Shown here in pieces: positions 50,619 through 59,227 of a stretch of 64,000 nt of DNA. Every line of letters starts with the position of its first letter. Within the stretch, counting starts at the first letter, position 1. The notes beneath the pieces are model-generated. The model saw nothing but the letters and a program-made list of their open reading frames with translations, searched no databases and had not been told where the DNA came from. Position numbers and translations under genes: made by a program. The stretch covers positions 186,001 through 250,000 of the forward strand of contig CAZICM010000002.1 in NCBI GenBank assembly GCA_964537685.1, given 5' to 3'. Origin of the DNA: CAZICM01 sp964537685 (lineage in GTDB: Bacteria > Myxococcota_A > Polyangia > Polyangiales > Polyangiaceae).

Positions 50619-53333
50619 ATGACAAAGCAGACTCGCCGATCCCGCACCGCATCGTTCGCACTTCTTTGCACATTGATCGCGGCTCCTACGCTCGCTCTCG
50701 CGTGGGATCAAAAAGTCCTCACATCCGATCCGCTGCTTCGAATGCCTGGAACGCAGCCCGATCCAGGTCTCGCGCTCGAACCCGCATCCGCATGCACGAG
50801 CTGCCATTCCGGTTTCAACCCCTACATCGAACCCATGTTCCTCTGGAAAGGCTCGATGATGGCTCAATCCGCGCGCGATCCCCTCTTTTGGAGCGCCATG
50901 ACGGTTGCCGCTCAAGATTCCATTTGGGCACTTGGAAATCCCAACGCTGCCGACCTCTGCGAACGCTGCCATTTGCCCAAAGGCTGGGCCGAACTCCGCA
51001 GCGATCCGCCCAACGCCCTGGCCATGAACGGCTCCGATTTCGACGGCGTGCAATGCGACTTCTGCCACCGGATGGTCGATCCATTCTTTGAGGACAGCCA
51101 CAGCGGCGTACGCGAAAGCAACGACTGGCTCGGCTATTGGGACGAAACCAATACAAGCATGACGCCTTCCCAATCGGCCGCCGACAAAACCTACAGCGAA
51201 GACATCGCCCAAAGCTCTCAATTCGTTATGTTTAACGGCAATCCCTTATACGGAGCCGACAACCGCCCCAAAGGCGCGGCCTATAACGAAAATGCATCGG
51301 GCCAATACTATCTAAGCAAAAACAATCAAAAACGCGCGGGCTTCTCCGACGCTTCAGCGCTCCACCAAATGGCCTACAGCCGCTACCACAAGAGCAAATA
51401 CTACTGCTCCACATGCCACGACGTATCCAATCCGGCGCTCGCCAATTTGATGTTTAAGGACACCCCGCCTTTAGATGGCACAACCGTATTGCCGACCGAA
51501 GATCAATCGGCCCACTCGTATTTCCACGTCGAACGCACCTTCTCCGAATTCATGCTCTCCGACTACGGCCTAGAAGGCGGCTCCCCCGGCACAGGCTTCT
51601 ACGACCCCGCCAAATTCAAAACATCCCGCCCAGGCAACGCCATCGCCACATGCCAAGACTGCCATATGCCGGATTCCGAAGGCCCGGCGGCCAATGTATT
51701 CACCGCCCTCAACCGCCCCTCCGCCAGCACCGAACACCCCACAAGCGGACAGCCCATCCACGATTTGACCGGCGGCAACGCCTTCATCCCCTATCTGCTC
51801 GCCAGCGCCATCAAAAACTCACCCAATTACGATCCCAAAAACGAAGAACTCCTCGTCACCCAAGGCCCAGCCCTGCTCACCCTCAACATGAAAGCCGGCC
51901 TAGGCGTCGACCCCGTTGCCCTTCTCGCCGGCCGCAACCGCGCCCTCGCCCAGCTCTCCCAGGCCGCCACCATCGACAACCTCAGCTACGACCGAATGAG
52001 CGGCTCCCTCTCCTTCCGCGTCCAAAATCACACCGGCCATAAATTAATTTCGGGCTATCCCGAAGGCCGCCGCATGTTCGTCAATATCCGGCTCTATGCC
52101 CAAGGCTCGCTCCTCCACGAAGTCAATCCATACGATCAAAATATCGGCACCCTCAAAGGGCTTGACCCGGTGTATTCACCTCAAAGCCCGGCTTTAATGG
52201 CCAGCGAAAGCCACGACGACAGCCTCGTCTACGAAGTCCACATGCAAAGCTCGCTCACCGGCGAAGCCCACACCTTCCACTTCGTTCTCGGCACAGGCCG
52301 CGCCAAAGACAATCGAATTCCTCCCAAAGGCTTTCGAATTGCTGAAGCCCCTGGCCGCCTCGCCGACCCAGTGTCCCTCGGCGTCTCCGATCCCAATCTC
52401 TTCAGCGCCGCCGAATATGCCGGCGGATACGATGAAATTGCCCGTTCTCTGCCCGCGGGCGCCGATGCCGTCGAAGTCCGCTTGTTCTACCAAACCACTA
52501 GCCGCGAATATATCGAATTCCTTCGCGACGAAATCAATGGGATTGGCAATACCCTCTCAAGTCCCACCCCGTCCGGCGAAGCCAACGCCTACGTCGTCCA
52601 AACAGACCCCTTCTTCCTCCAACTCAAAAAGTGGGGCGACACCATCTGGGAGCTCTGGGATCATAATAAAAATATCGAAGGCGCGGCTCCCGTGCTCATG
52701 ACCAAAGCCTATCTCGTCGCATTGGACACATGCACCGTTGGAATGCCTCCCAATGGCACCCCCTGCGACGACGGCAACGCCTGCACCACCATGGACACCT
52801 GCAATGCAGGCGCCTGCTCGGGCGGCCCAGCCCTTTCATGCGACGACCAAAATGACTGCACCGACGACACCTGCGATCCGATCCTGGGCTGCGTTCACAC
52901 ACCCAACAAAACGAAGTGCGACGATAAAAATCCCTGCACCGAAAACGATGCCTGCGCCTTCGGCGTATGCGTCGGCTCCTCGCTCTACTGCGGCGATGGG
53001 AATGCCTGCACCACCGACACCTGCGACCCCGCGAGCGGCTGCGTATTCACACCCATTCCCGATTGCCCCATGGGCACCGGAGGCGCGGGCGGCCAGGCAG
53101 GCGCAGGCGCACAAGGCGGCCAGGGCGGAACAGGCGCACAAGGCGGCGCGGGCGGCCAGACCAGCTCATCCAGCAGCTCCAGCGGCTCTCCAGCTCCCCC
53201 AACGGACGACGGATGCGGCTGCACCATTCCAGGCGACAATTCTACCGGATTCGAATATCACAAAATTGCCTTGGCAGCTCTTGCAATTGGCATAGCCCGC
53301 GCGCGCCGCCGGCGTTCTCATCTCCCGCACTGA
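50619..53333 (+). CDS. Exported five-haem c-type cytochrome with Cys-rich repeats and MYXO-CTERM
   Basis: A 904-residue exported protein. A Sec signal (SFALLCTLIAAPTLALA) is followed by five CxxCH haem sites: CTSCH, CERCH, CDFCH, CSTCH and CQDCH. After a long beta-rich domain comes a Cys-rich repeat array of the DDGNACTTxDTC type (CDDQNDCTDDTC, CGDGNACTTDTC), a Gly/Ala/Gln linker, a Ser run and a MYXO-CTERM tail (GCGCTI, hydrophobic segment, RARRRR). Such proteins are likely attached at the outer surface and may move electrons; the redox partner is unknown. The ATG at 50619 has GAGGGC upstream. The next gene starts 12 bases after its stop. Confidence 0.87.
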   Translation: MTKQTRRSRTASFALLCTLIAAPTLALAWDQKVLTSDPLLRMPGTQPDPGLALEPASACTSCHSGFNPYIEPMFLWKGSMMAQSARDPLFWSAMTVAAQDSIWALGNPNAADLCERCHLPKGWAELRSDPPNALAMNGSDFDGVQCDFCHRMVDPFFEDSHSGVRESNDWLGYWDETNTSMTPSQSAADKTYSEDIAQSSQFVMFNGNPLYGADNRPKGAAYNENASGQYYLSKNNQKRAGFSDASALHQMAYSRYHKSKYYCSTCHDVSNPALANLMFKDTPPLDGTTVLPTEDQSAHSYFHVERTFSEFMLSDYGLEGGSPGTGFYDPAKFKTSRPGNAIATCQDCHMPDSEGPAANVFTALNRPSASTEHPTSGQPIHDLTGGNAFIPYLLASAIKNSPNYDPKNEELLVTQGPALLTLNMKAGLGVDPVALLAGRNRALAQLSQAATIDNLSYDRMSGSLSFRVQNHTGHKLISGYPEGRRMFVNIRLYAQGSLLHEVNPYDQNIGTLKGLDPVYSPQSPALMASESHDDSLVYEVHMQSSLTGEAHTFHFVLGTGRAKDNRIPPKGFRIAEAPGRLADPVSLGVSDPNLFSAAEYAGGYDEIARSLPAGADAVEVRLFYQTTSREYIEFLRDEINGIGNTLSSPTPSGEANAYVVQTDPFFLQLKKWGDTIWELWDHNKNIEGAAPVLMTKAYLVALDTCTVGMPPNGTPCDDGNACTTMDTCNAGACSGGPALSCDDQNDCTDDTCDPILGCVHTPNKTKCDDKNPCTENDACAFGVCVGSSLYCGDGNACTTDTCDPASGCVFTPIPDCPMGTGGAGGQAGAGAQGGQGGTGAQGGAGGQTSSSSSSSGSPAPPTDDGCGCTIPGDNSTGFEYHKIALAALAIGIARARRRRSHLPH

Positions 53334-53345
53334 TTTCCTGTCTCA

Positions 53346-54221
53346 ATGCGATCGCCCAGCGCTTCAATCGCCACCTTCATCGCACTCCTCGCGGGCTCGG
53401 CCATTTCTTATCTGCTCCTCGCCCTCGCCAACAACGAACGCGCCAAAAAAATCGAAGCCTTGGGCATCGCCGCCCAATTGATCGACAACCCCGCCATTCA
53501 AATCAAGAAAGACACCGTAAGCGGCCGCTTCAAAAACTTCGGCGTCCGTTTTCAAATGGGCTTCGACGCCACGCGCCCCAAAGGCACTCAATTTTTTACC
53601 AAAATCGACGTATTGATTACCAATCCTTCCATTACTTTTGAAATTCGCCCCGAAACCGAACGCGAACGCAAATACGTCAAGCAGGGCCTCGCCATCGATG
53701 CGCGCCTCTTCGACCCGGGATTCGACGAAGCTTTTATCGTCGAAATCGCGCCCCGCTCCTCCGCCCCCCACCTGCTCACCGCCGATATCCGCAAACGCAT
53801 GAAATCGCTCCACCCCATGATCGCCCGCTCCAGCGACAAAGGCATTCATGTCGAGCTCGATCGCTGGCTCTCAGAACGGGCTCAAATCCGCGATGCCCTG
53901 GAAACCGCTGTCTCTCTCGCATCCCGCCTTGAAAAAGCTATCAGCGCCGCCCGCGAAACGTTTATCGCCGAAGCCCGCGCCTCATCGCCCGCCAAGCTCC
54001 GCATCCCCCAAGGCTATCGCAGCGCCCCCGAAACATCCGCTTCCGCCCGTCCCAACCACCTCGAATCTGCGGCCGATCAGCGTATCCAAAACGAAATTCA
54101 AAAGCTTAACGAGTTCCGCATGCGCAGGCGCATTCACGAGCGCCGCTTAAATATCATTGGCCTGGGCTTCTTTATCGCAGCCGTCCTATGCCTCTTGCTC
54201 TTCACCTGGCTCGCCCAATAA
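53346..54221 (+). CDS. Hypothetical protein with two membrane helices
   Basis: A 291-residue protein with a membrane helix at each end (IATFIALLAGSAISYLLLAL near the start, IIGLGFFIAAVLCLLLFTWL near the end) and a soluble mixed alpha/beta middle, then a long helix before the last membrane segment. No family recognised. Start 12 bases after the cytochrome stop implies cotranscription, so it may assist surface cytochrome assembly or be unrelated. No clear ribosome-binding site. Confidence 0.7.
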   Translation: MRSPSASIATFIALLAGSAISYLLLALANNERAKKIEALGIAAQLIDNPAIQIKKDTVSGRFKNFGVRFQMGFDATRPKGTQFFTKIDVLITNPSITFEIRPETERERKYVKQGLAIDARLFDPGFDEAFIVEIAPRSSAPHLLTADIRKRMKSLHPMIARSSDKGIHVELDRWLSERAQIRDALETAVSLASRLEKAISAARETFIAEARASSPAKLRIPQGYRSAPETSASARPNHLESAADQRIQNEIQKLNEFRMRRRIHERRLNIIGLGFFIAAVLCLLLFTWLAQ

Positions 54222-54394
54222 CCAGGCTGCCGTGCAAGAATCTTGCGGCCCGCAAAAAGAGATGCGAAAAGAGGTCACTTCGCCGGGACGGCCATCCAAA
54301 TCTTCATGCGCCGTCTTGACAAAACCGCGCGCGGCCCCGATGGTCACGCGCATAGACGGCATTTGTGCCGTTACGTGAGCAAAAGGATTTTAGA

Positions 54395-55066
54395 ATGGGC
54401 TCCGTTGACGTCCTCGGAATTGTTGAGTTCTTCCTGCGCTGGCTTCATGTGTTTGCTGGCCTCATCTGGATAGGACATCTCTACTTCTTCAACTTCGTGA
54501 ACGGCCCGCTTCAAGGAAAGCTGGATGGCCCGACGAAAAAGATCGTGAACCCGCATTTGATGCCGCGGGCGCTGTGGTGGTTCCGCTGGGGTGCGATGAT
54601 CACGTTTATCGTGGGCTGGATTTTGTTCACGATGATCTACATGTACCAGCAGGGGAAGGGTTTTGGTCCTTCGGCGGTCTTTTCGGGTCCCGATGGCATT
54701 AGCGGGCGCGCCATTTGGATTTTGGTGGGCGTGACGCTGGCGTCGATTATGTGGTTTAACGTGTGGTTCATCATTTGGCCCGCGCAGCAAGTGATTCAAG
54801 CGGCGGTGCGCGATGGAACGCCGGTGGATCAAGCGCTGGTGAAGAAGGCGGCGAACGCTTCGAAGTTCAATACCTATGCGTCGGCGCCCATGCTCTTTGG
54901 CATGCTCGGGGCGCAGCATGGAACGTCTGCGAATGCGGTTATCGGCGGTATCTGCGCCCTGCTCGGCCTCGGCGCGATTTATCACCTCTACAGCAAGGCC
55001 CCCAAAGTCGCGGCGGGTTTTGCCACGGCGGGTAAGCCTGCCGAGCCTCCCGCCGACAAGAAATAA
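54395..55066 (+). CDS. Membrane protein resembling the N-terminal half of urate hydroxylase PuuD
   Basis: A 223-residue membrane protein with about six helices. WLHVFAGLIWIGHLYFFNFVNG, MPRALWWFRWGAMITF and FNVWFIIWPAQQ match the membrane part (Urate_ox_N) of PuuD, which oxidises urate using a C-terminal cytochrome c domain. Here there is no CxxCH and the protein ends in a short Ala/Pro-rich tail, so a separate electron partner would be needed, or the role is different (the same membrane domain occurs in proteins of unknown function). AAGGA lies upstream of the ATG at 54395. Codon choice (many GCG, CTG) differs from the preceding gene. Confidence 0.7.
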   Translation: MGSVDVLGIVEFFLRWLHVFAGLIWIGHLYFFNFVNGPLQGKLDGPTKKIVNPHLMPRALWWFRWGAMITFIVGWILFTMIYMYQQGKGFGPSAVFSGPDGISGRAIWILVGVTLASIMWFNVWFIIWPAQQVIQAAVRDGTPVDQALVKKAANASKFNTYASAPMLFGMLGAQHGTSANAVIGGICALLGLGAIYHLYSKAPKVAAGFATAGKPAEPPADKK

Positions 55067-55072
55067 TCTTTT

Positions 55073-55108
55073 AATATTTTTAATATTTTAATATTTTAAT
55101 ATTTTAAT
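55073..55108. repeat. 8-base AT repeat, unit AATATTTT
   Basis: Four copies of AATATTTT (one extra T after the first), just past the stop of the PuuD-like gene and before the terminator. Slippage-prone simple repeat. Confidence 0.85.
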
Positions 55109-55120
55109 CAATACAACAGA

Positions 55121-55160
55121 AACGGGCGGCCAATATCACAATGGCCGCCCGTTTTCTTAT
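55121..55160 (+). terminator. Rho-independent terminator
   Basis: A perfect 12-base stem (AACGGGCGGCCA / TGGCCGCCCGTT, 55121-55132 and 55142-55153) with a 9-base loop and a T-rich run (TTTTCTTATTT) after it on the plus strand. It ends transcription from the PuuD-like gene and separates it from the convergent cupredoxin gene. Confidence 0.9.
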
Positions 55161-55176
55161 TTAGCCACCCGGACGA

Positions 55177-55935
55177 TTATTTTTTAAATTCAATATCCAA
55201 TACCGCGGGAGCCGCTGCGCTCACTTTTACCTTGTGCTCCTGCGTCCCCAATTTTTCGTGCCACACCGCCACCGTGTATTCCCCATCCACAAGCCCGCTG
55301 ATCTTATACGCGCCATCCGCTTGTGAAACCGAGAAATACGGATGAGGCAACACGCCTGCATACGCTCTCATCCAAGGATGCACATCGCATTTAATGGGCA
55401 CCATCACGCCTTCTTCCTGAAGCTTGAGCGGCATTTTTACGCCCCGTGTCGCTAGGCCCTGATTAAACTCAGGCGATTTCACGTTGTGCATAAAGGCATC
55501 GCTGTTTCCAAATTCAATCGATTGCCCCGCCACCACACCAAAAACCCGGGGCTCAAATTCGCAATTCTTTTGATCCACGGTCGCCATTGCAGCCGGCGGA
55601 TCAAAATATCCTTCAGGAAGGCCCGCCTTCACATACACAAAGGCATTTTTTAATTTCCCGTCCTTCACCTCGACCAATTGAATCGTCGCATCATGAAGCG
55701 GACGGCAATCCCCAACCGCCGTCCCGCCCCACGCCTCGGGCGCTGGCACTTCCCCAGCAAACTTCACCACACCCGAAATCACACCATTGCCCGTGGGCGC
55801 CGGCTTGTCCGCCTTTGGCTTTGAAGACGCGGCCGGCGAAGCCTTGCCCTTATCGCCGTTACAGCCGCCCAAAAGCGCCAAACACCCGGCCAGCGCCAAT
55901 ACAACCCGATTGAACATTGCCTGTTGAATTCGCAT
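55177..55935 (-). CDS. Plastocyanin/cupredoxin-like lipoprotein
   Basis: A 252-residue exported protein with lipobox LGGC (Cys25), an Ala/Lys/Pro linker and a beta-sandwich. Near the end of a first domain MHNVKS and IKCDVHPWMRAY give a His...Cys-x-x-His-x-x-Met layout like type 1 copper sites. A carboxypeptidase-regulatory-like (transthyretin-type) tail follows (AYKISGLVDGEYTVAVWH). Likely periplasmic electron carrier or copper-binding protein. GTGAGG lies upstream of the ATG. Its start is only 14 bases from the divergent peroxiredoxin start as annotated here, which suggests a shared, compact promoter or a later start for that gene. Confidence 0.78.
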   Translation of the reverse strand: MRIQQAMFNRVVLALAGCLALLGGCNGDKGKASPAASSKPKADKPAPTGNGVISGVVKFAGEVPAPEAWGGTAVGDCRPLHDATIQLVEVKDGKLKNAFVYVKAGLPEGYFDPPAAMATVDQKNCEFEPRVFGVVAGQSIEFGNSDAFMHNVKSPEFNQGLATRGVKMPLKLQEEGVMVPIKCDVHPWMRAYAGVLPHPYFSVSQADGAYKISGLVDGEYTVAVWHEKLGTQEHKVKVSAAAPAVLDIEFKK

Positions 55936-55949
55936 CGCGCCTCACTTTA

Positions 55950-56489
55950 ATGGATCTTTCACAGATCTTAGGCCGATTTTTTTCCCCGCCAAGACATCCC
56001 GATTACACTTCGCGCGTGCTCAAGACAGGTATCGCCGCGCCCCCCTTCACCGTTACCACCACCGACGACAAAACCCTCAGCCTTGCCGAGCTCCGCGGTA
56101 AAAACGTCGTTCTATTTTTCTTCCCCAAAGCCTTCACACCCGGGTGAACCAACGAGGCGACGCGGTTTCGCGACGCACACCAGGCTATACGCGGCCTCAA
56201 CGCGGAACTCATCGGAGCTTCCACCGACGACCCCGGCACTCAGCGCCGATTCGCCGAGTCGCTCAATGTCTCCTATTCGATGGTTGGGGATTCCGATCGA
56301 AAATTAAGCACACTCTACGATGTTTTATGGCCTGTCATTAAAGTCGATCGCCGGGCCACCTATGTTATCGATTACAAAGGCATTATCCGCGGCGCATTTG
56401 TGTACGAGCTCCAAATTGCGAAACACCTTGAAGAAGTTCTTGAAACATTAAATCGAATTGAAGAGCAGCGAAAGCGCGAACAGCCCTAG
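55950..56489 (+). CDS. Peroxiredoxin with TGA (probable selenocysteine) at the peroxidatic position
   Basis: If TGA at 56145-56147 is read through, the frame runs to a TAG at 56487-56489 and gives 179 residues of a bacterioferritin-comigratory/AhpC-type peroxiredoxin. Upstream part: LKTGIAAPPFTVTTTDD, LSLAELRGKNVVLFFFPKAF; then TPG, the TGA codon (residue 66) and TNEATRFRD; downstream part: LNAELIGASTDD, MVGDSDRKLS, RRATYVIDYKGIIRGAFVY. In Cys homologues this spot reads TPGCT, so the TGA replaces exactly the catalytic Cys. No other Cys is present. A hairpin matching the bacterial SECIS rule lies just after (56157-56176). The function would be peroxide reduction using Sec. ATG 55950 has no clear ribosome-binding site; GTG 56016 is an alternative. 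A chance nonsense change or sequencing error cannot be excluded, but the coincidence is strong. Confidence 0.85.
56148..56176 (+). promoter_or_regulatory. Candidate bacterial SECIS element
   Basis: Immediately after the in-frame TGA: 9 unpaired bases, then GCG-A-CGCG / CGCG-A-CGC arms (56157-56164 and 56169-56176, with an A/A mismatch) closing a GTTT loop at 56165-56168. The loop's first base is G and lies 18 bases past the TGA, inside the 16-37 base window and G rule of the published bacterial SECIS model. Needed for SelB-directed Sec insertion. Confidence 0.6.
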
Positions 56490-57790
56490 GCCAGCGCCGC
56501 CATCACACTCTCGCGCATCACCGAAAGCAATTCATCCAAATCCCCATCCCCGATATTCAAAGGCGGCGCCACATACACCACATCCCCAAGCGGCCTTAAA
56601 TACACGCCCCGCCTCCTGGCCTCCTCGTACACCTTCCAGCCCGTCTGACCCAAATACCCAGCATCGGCCAAATCCAGCGCCCCAATCATTCCCATCGAAC
56701 GGGGATTCAATACACCTTTTATATTTCTCATTTCTTCAAAAGCTGTCCGAATTTTTAATGCTTTTGGAACAGCCTTCTCCAAAATCCTCTCCTCCCTATA
56801 AATCGCCAATACTTCCCTAGCAATCGCCGAACCTAAAGGATTGCCACAATACGAATGCCCATAAAAAAATGCCCGCTCTGGAGCGCCTAAAAATCCTTCA
56901 AATACCCTCTCCGTCACCACGGTCGCCGCCATCGGCAGCACACCCCCCGAAAACCCCTTTGCAATACAAAGCAAATCCGGAACAATTCCCGCGCTCTCAC
57001 ACGCCCACATCGGCCCCGTCCGCCCATATCCCGTAAATACTTCATCCACAATCAGCAGCACATCCAGCTCTGAACACAATTGCCGGGCCATTCTTAAATA
57101 TTCGCCCGAATACATCCGCATCCCCGATGCCCCTTGAACCAAAGGCTCTAAAAATACCCCCGCTATTTCTTCATGATGCTCTTTCAATACTTTCATTAAT
57201 TGTTCAAATGCAATCGAATATCCATCGGCCTGTTCCTCCGAAGGAGGCGGAACAAAAATACAATCCAATAGTATTGATGCAAAAGGCCGCCTGAACACCT
57301 CTACCCCGCCCAGGCTGGCCGCCCCAACCGTCTCCCCGTGAAATGCCCCTTCAAGCGAAACAAAACGCTTCTTTTTAAGCCTTCCCCGATTATACTCAAA
57401 CCCAAGCGCCATCTTCAGCGCCGCCTCGATCGCCGTCGAACCGTCATCACTATAAAATACACGGCTCATTCCAACGGGTGAAATACCAATCAATTCTTCC
57501 GCCAGCCTTGCCGCGGGCTCATGCGTCACCCCCGCGAGCGATGTATGGCACAATTTTTCCGATTGCTCTCGCAATACCTTCATTAAGCGAGGATGCCGGT
57601 GCCCCAGCGACGCGACCCACCAGCTCGAATTCCCATCGATATAACTTCGCCCATCCACATCGAATAACCGCGCCCCCAAAGCCTTCTCAATCACCAAAGG
57701 CTGCGTCTCCGCAATATAACGCTGCATCGGCGTATACGGATGCCACACATGCCTTTTGTCGAGCCTCACAATTTCATCGCGCAGATTCAT
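56486..57790 (-). CDS. bioA: Adenosylmethionine-8-amino-7-oxononanoate aminotransferase
   Basis: A 434-residue PLP enzyme that makes 7,8-diaminopelargonate in biotin synthesis. The N-terminal HVWHPYTPM and DGNSSWWVASLGH are diagnostic of BioA; LIVDEVFTGYGRTG has the pyridine-N Asp249 and LLCIAKGFSGG the Schiff-base Lys278. Length is normal. No other biotin gene is beside it. ATG 57790 is used; a GTG directly before it in frame is the other option. Its stop shares CTAG with the peroxiredoxin gene's stop on the opposite strand. Confidence 0.93.
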   Translation of the reverse strand: MNLRDEIVRLDKRHVWHPYTPMQRYIAETQPLVIEKALGARLFDVDGRSYIDGNSSWWVASLGHRHPRLMKVLREQSEKLCHTSLAGVTHEPAARLAEELIGISPVGMSRVFYSDDGSTAIEAALKMALGFEYNRGRLKKKRFVSLEGAFHGETVGAASLGGVEVFRRPFASILLDCIFVPPPSEEQADGYSIAFEQLMKVLKEHHEEIAGVFLEPLVQGASGMRMYSGEYLRMARQLCSELDVLLIVDEVFTGYGRTGPMWACESAGIVPDLLCIAKGFSGGVLPMAATVVTERVFEGFLGAPERAFFYGHSYCGNPLGSAIAREVLAIYREERILEKAVPKALKIRTAFEEMRNIKGVLNPRSMGMIGALDLADAGYLGQTGWKVYEEARRRGVYLRPLGDVVYVAPPLNIGDGDLDELLSVMRESVMAALA

Positions 57791-57858
57791 CACGGCGCAT
57801 ATCTAACAAACAATTTGCTCCTTGACCTCGGCGAATCGATTGAGCTTGGATCGCGCCC

Positions 57859-58977
57859 ATGATTTCAAGCCGCATTGCTCTATTCACGATAAGCGCCGCC
57901 TTCGCCGCGGCCCTTGGCTGCGAAGCGCCCCAATCCACACCCAGCGCATCAAGCGCAAAACCAGCGGCATCCACGGCCGCAAGCGCCTCCGCAAGCCAAA
58001 GTGCCGCAGCGAAACCCTTGCCGCCCATGCCTTCGGCGGCACCCCTGGCCGCCACGCCCAAAGGCTTGCCCGAACTCAAAACCCCCGCGGACAACCCTCA
58101 AACCGCCGAAAAAGTATCGCTTGGCAAACAGCTCTTTTTCGACAAACGCCTCTCCAAAGACGGCTCGATGTCCTGCGAAACCTGCCACGTCCCCGAAAAA
58201 GGCTGGTCCGACGGCAACGCCCTCTCCAAAAAGCAAAACGGCGACATGAACACCCGCCATTCACCGCCGCTTTGGAACGTCGGCTACAACGAAAAATACT
58301 ATTGGGACGGCCGCGCCGAAACGCTTGAAAAACAGATAGAAGCCGCATGGAAAGGCCAAATGGGCGCAGACCCCGCCGCCATTGCGCAAAACATCGCCAA
58401 AATCCCCGGCTATCTCATTCAATTCAAAACCATTTTCAATACCGATCCCACGTCTGAAACCATCGTCAAAGCCCTCGCCTCCTTTGTCCGCACCATCCAA
58501 AGCGGCGAATCGGCCTGGGATAAATTCGAAGCCGGCGACAAAAGCGCTGTCGACGAATCCGCTAAAAAAGGCTGGGATCTCTTTAGAAACAAAGCCGGAT
58601 GCGCCGCCTGCCACGCCCCTCCGCTCTTCACCGACAACGGCTTTCACAACACCGGCGTAGGCTTCGGCAAAGACGTAAAAGAGCCCGATTTAGGCCGCGG
58701 AAAAATCACCAAAGACAAAAAAGACGACGGCCTCTTCAAGACGCCCACCCTCAGAAGCGCCGAAACCCACGCACCCTATTTCCACGACGGCCACATCGCA
58801 TCGTTTGAAGAAGCCGTCGATCTCATGCTCGCGGGCGGAATCAAAAACGACAACATCGACGAACGCCTGAAAAAACCGGTCAAACTCTCCAAGACCGAAC
58901 GCGCCGATCTGCTCGCCTTCCTCCGCGCCCTCACCGTAAAAGCCGACAACTACCAGCGGCCCAAGCTACCCGAATAA
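57859..58977 (+). CDS. Di-haem cytochrome c peroxidase (MauG/CCP family) lipoprotein
   Basis: A 372-residue exported protein with lipobox AALGC (Cys21), a long Ala/Ser/Pro linker to about residue 70 and two haem c sites, CETCH (106-110) and CAACH (248-252), with SLGKQLFFDKRLSKDG typical of the CCP/MauG family. RHSPPLWNVGYNEKYYWDGRAETLEKQ and FKTPTLRSAETHAPYFHDGHIASFEEAV are hallmark segments of this family. It should reduce hydrogen peroxide to water in the periplasm or at the surface. Starts 68 bases after the divergent bioA start. With the Sec peroxiredoxin and cupredoxin nearby this part of the window is rich in redox and peroxide-handling proteins. Confidence 0.9.
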   Translation: MISSRIALFTISAAFAAALGCEAPQSTPSASSAKPAASTAASASASQSAAAKPLPPMPSAAPLAATPKGLPELKTPADNPQTAEKVSLGKQLFFDKRLSKDGSMSCETCHVPEKGWSDGNALSKKQNGDMNTRHSPPLWNVGYNEKYYWDGRAETLEKQIEAAWKGQMGADPAAIAQNIAKIPGYLIQFKTIFNTDPTSETIVKALASFVRTIQSGESAWDKFEAGDKSAVDESAKKGWDLFRNKAGCAACHAPPLFTDNGFHNTGVGFGKDVKEPDLGRGKITKDKKDDGLFKTPTLRSAETHAPYFHDGHIASFEEAVDLMLAGGIKNDNIDERLKKPVKLSKTERADLLAFLRALTVKADNYQRPKLPE

Positions 58978-59227
58978 ACCCGGCCCTGCGCATACGGCTT
59001 GCCCCCTCGCAAGGATTGCGGAGCGCGCATTTTTTATTCGCCGCGCGCCCGATCAAATCGCCTCTAAAGCTTTCCCCGGCATCACAAAAATACGTTAATC
59101 TTCGGCTTAATCGGCAAAGCCCAACCCTAATCCCAAACGCCCGGGCCTAGGCACACGCTTTGCTCAATTCTAAAAATCCAATCGCACGCCTATTCATTAA
59201 AAGCCATTGGCCACGAGGAAAATCACC

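Noticed and set aside
55917..56147. Reading the TGA at 56145 as a plain stop giving a 76-residue protein
   Set aside because: The truncated product ends right at the catalytic site and leaves an intact downstream half; the selenocysteine reading explains both parts.
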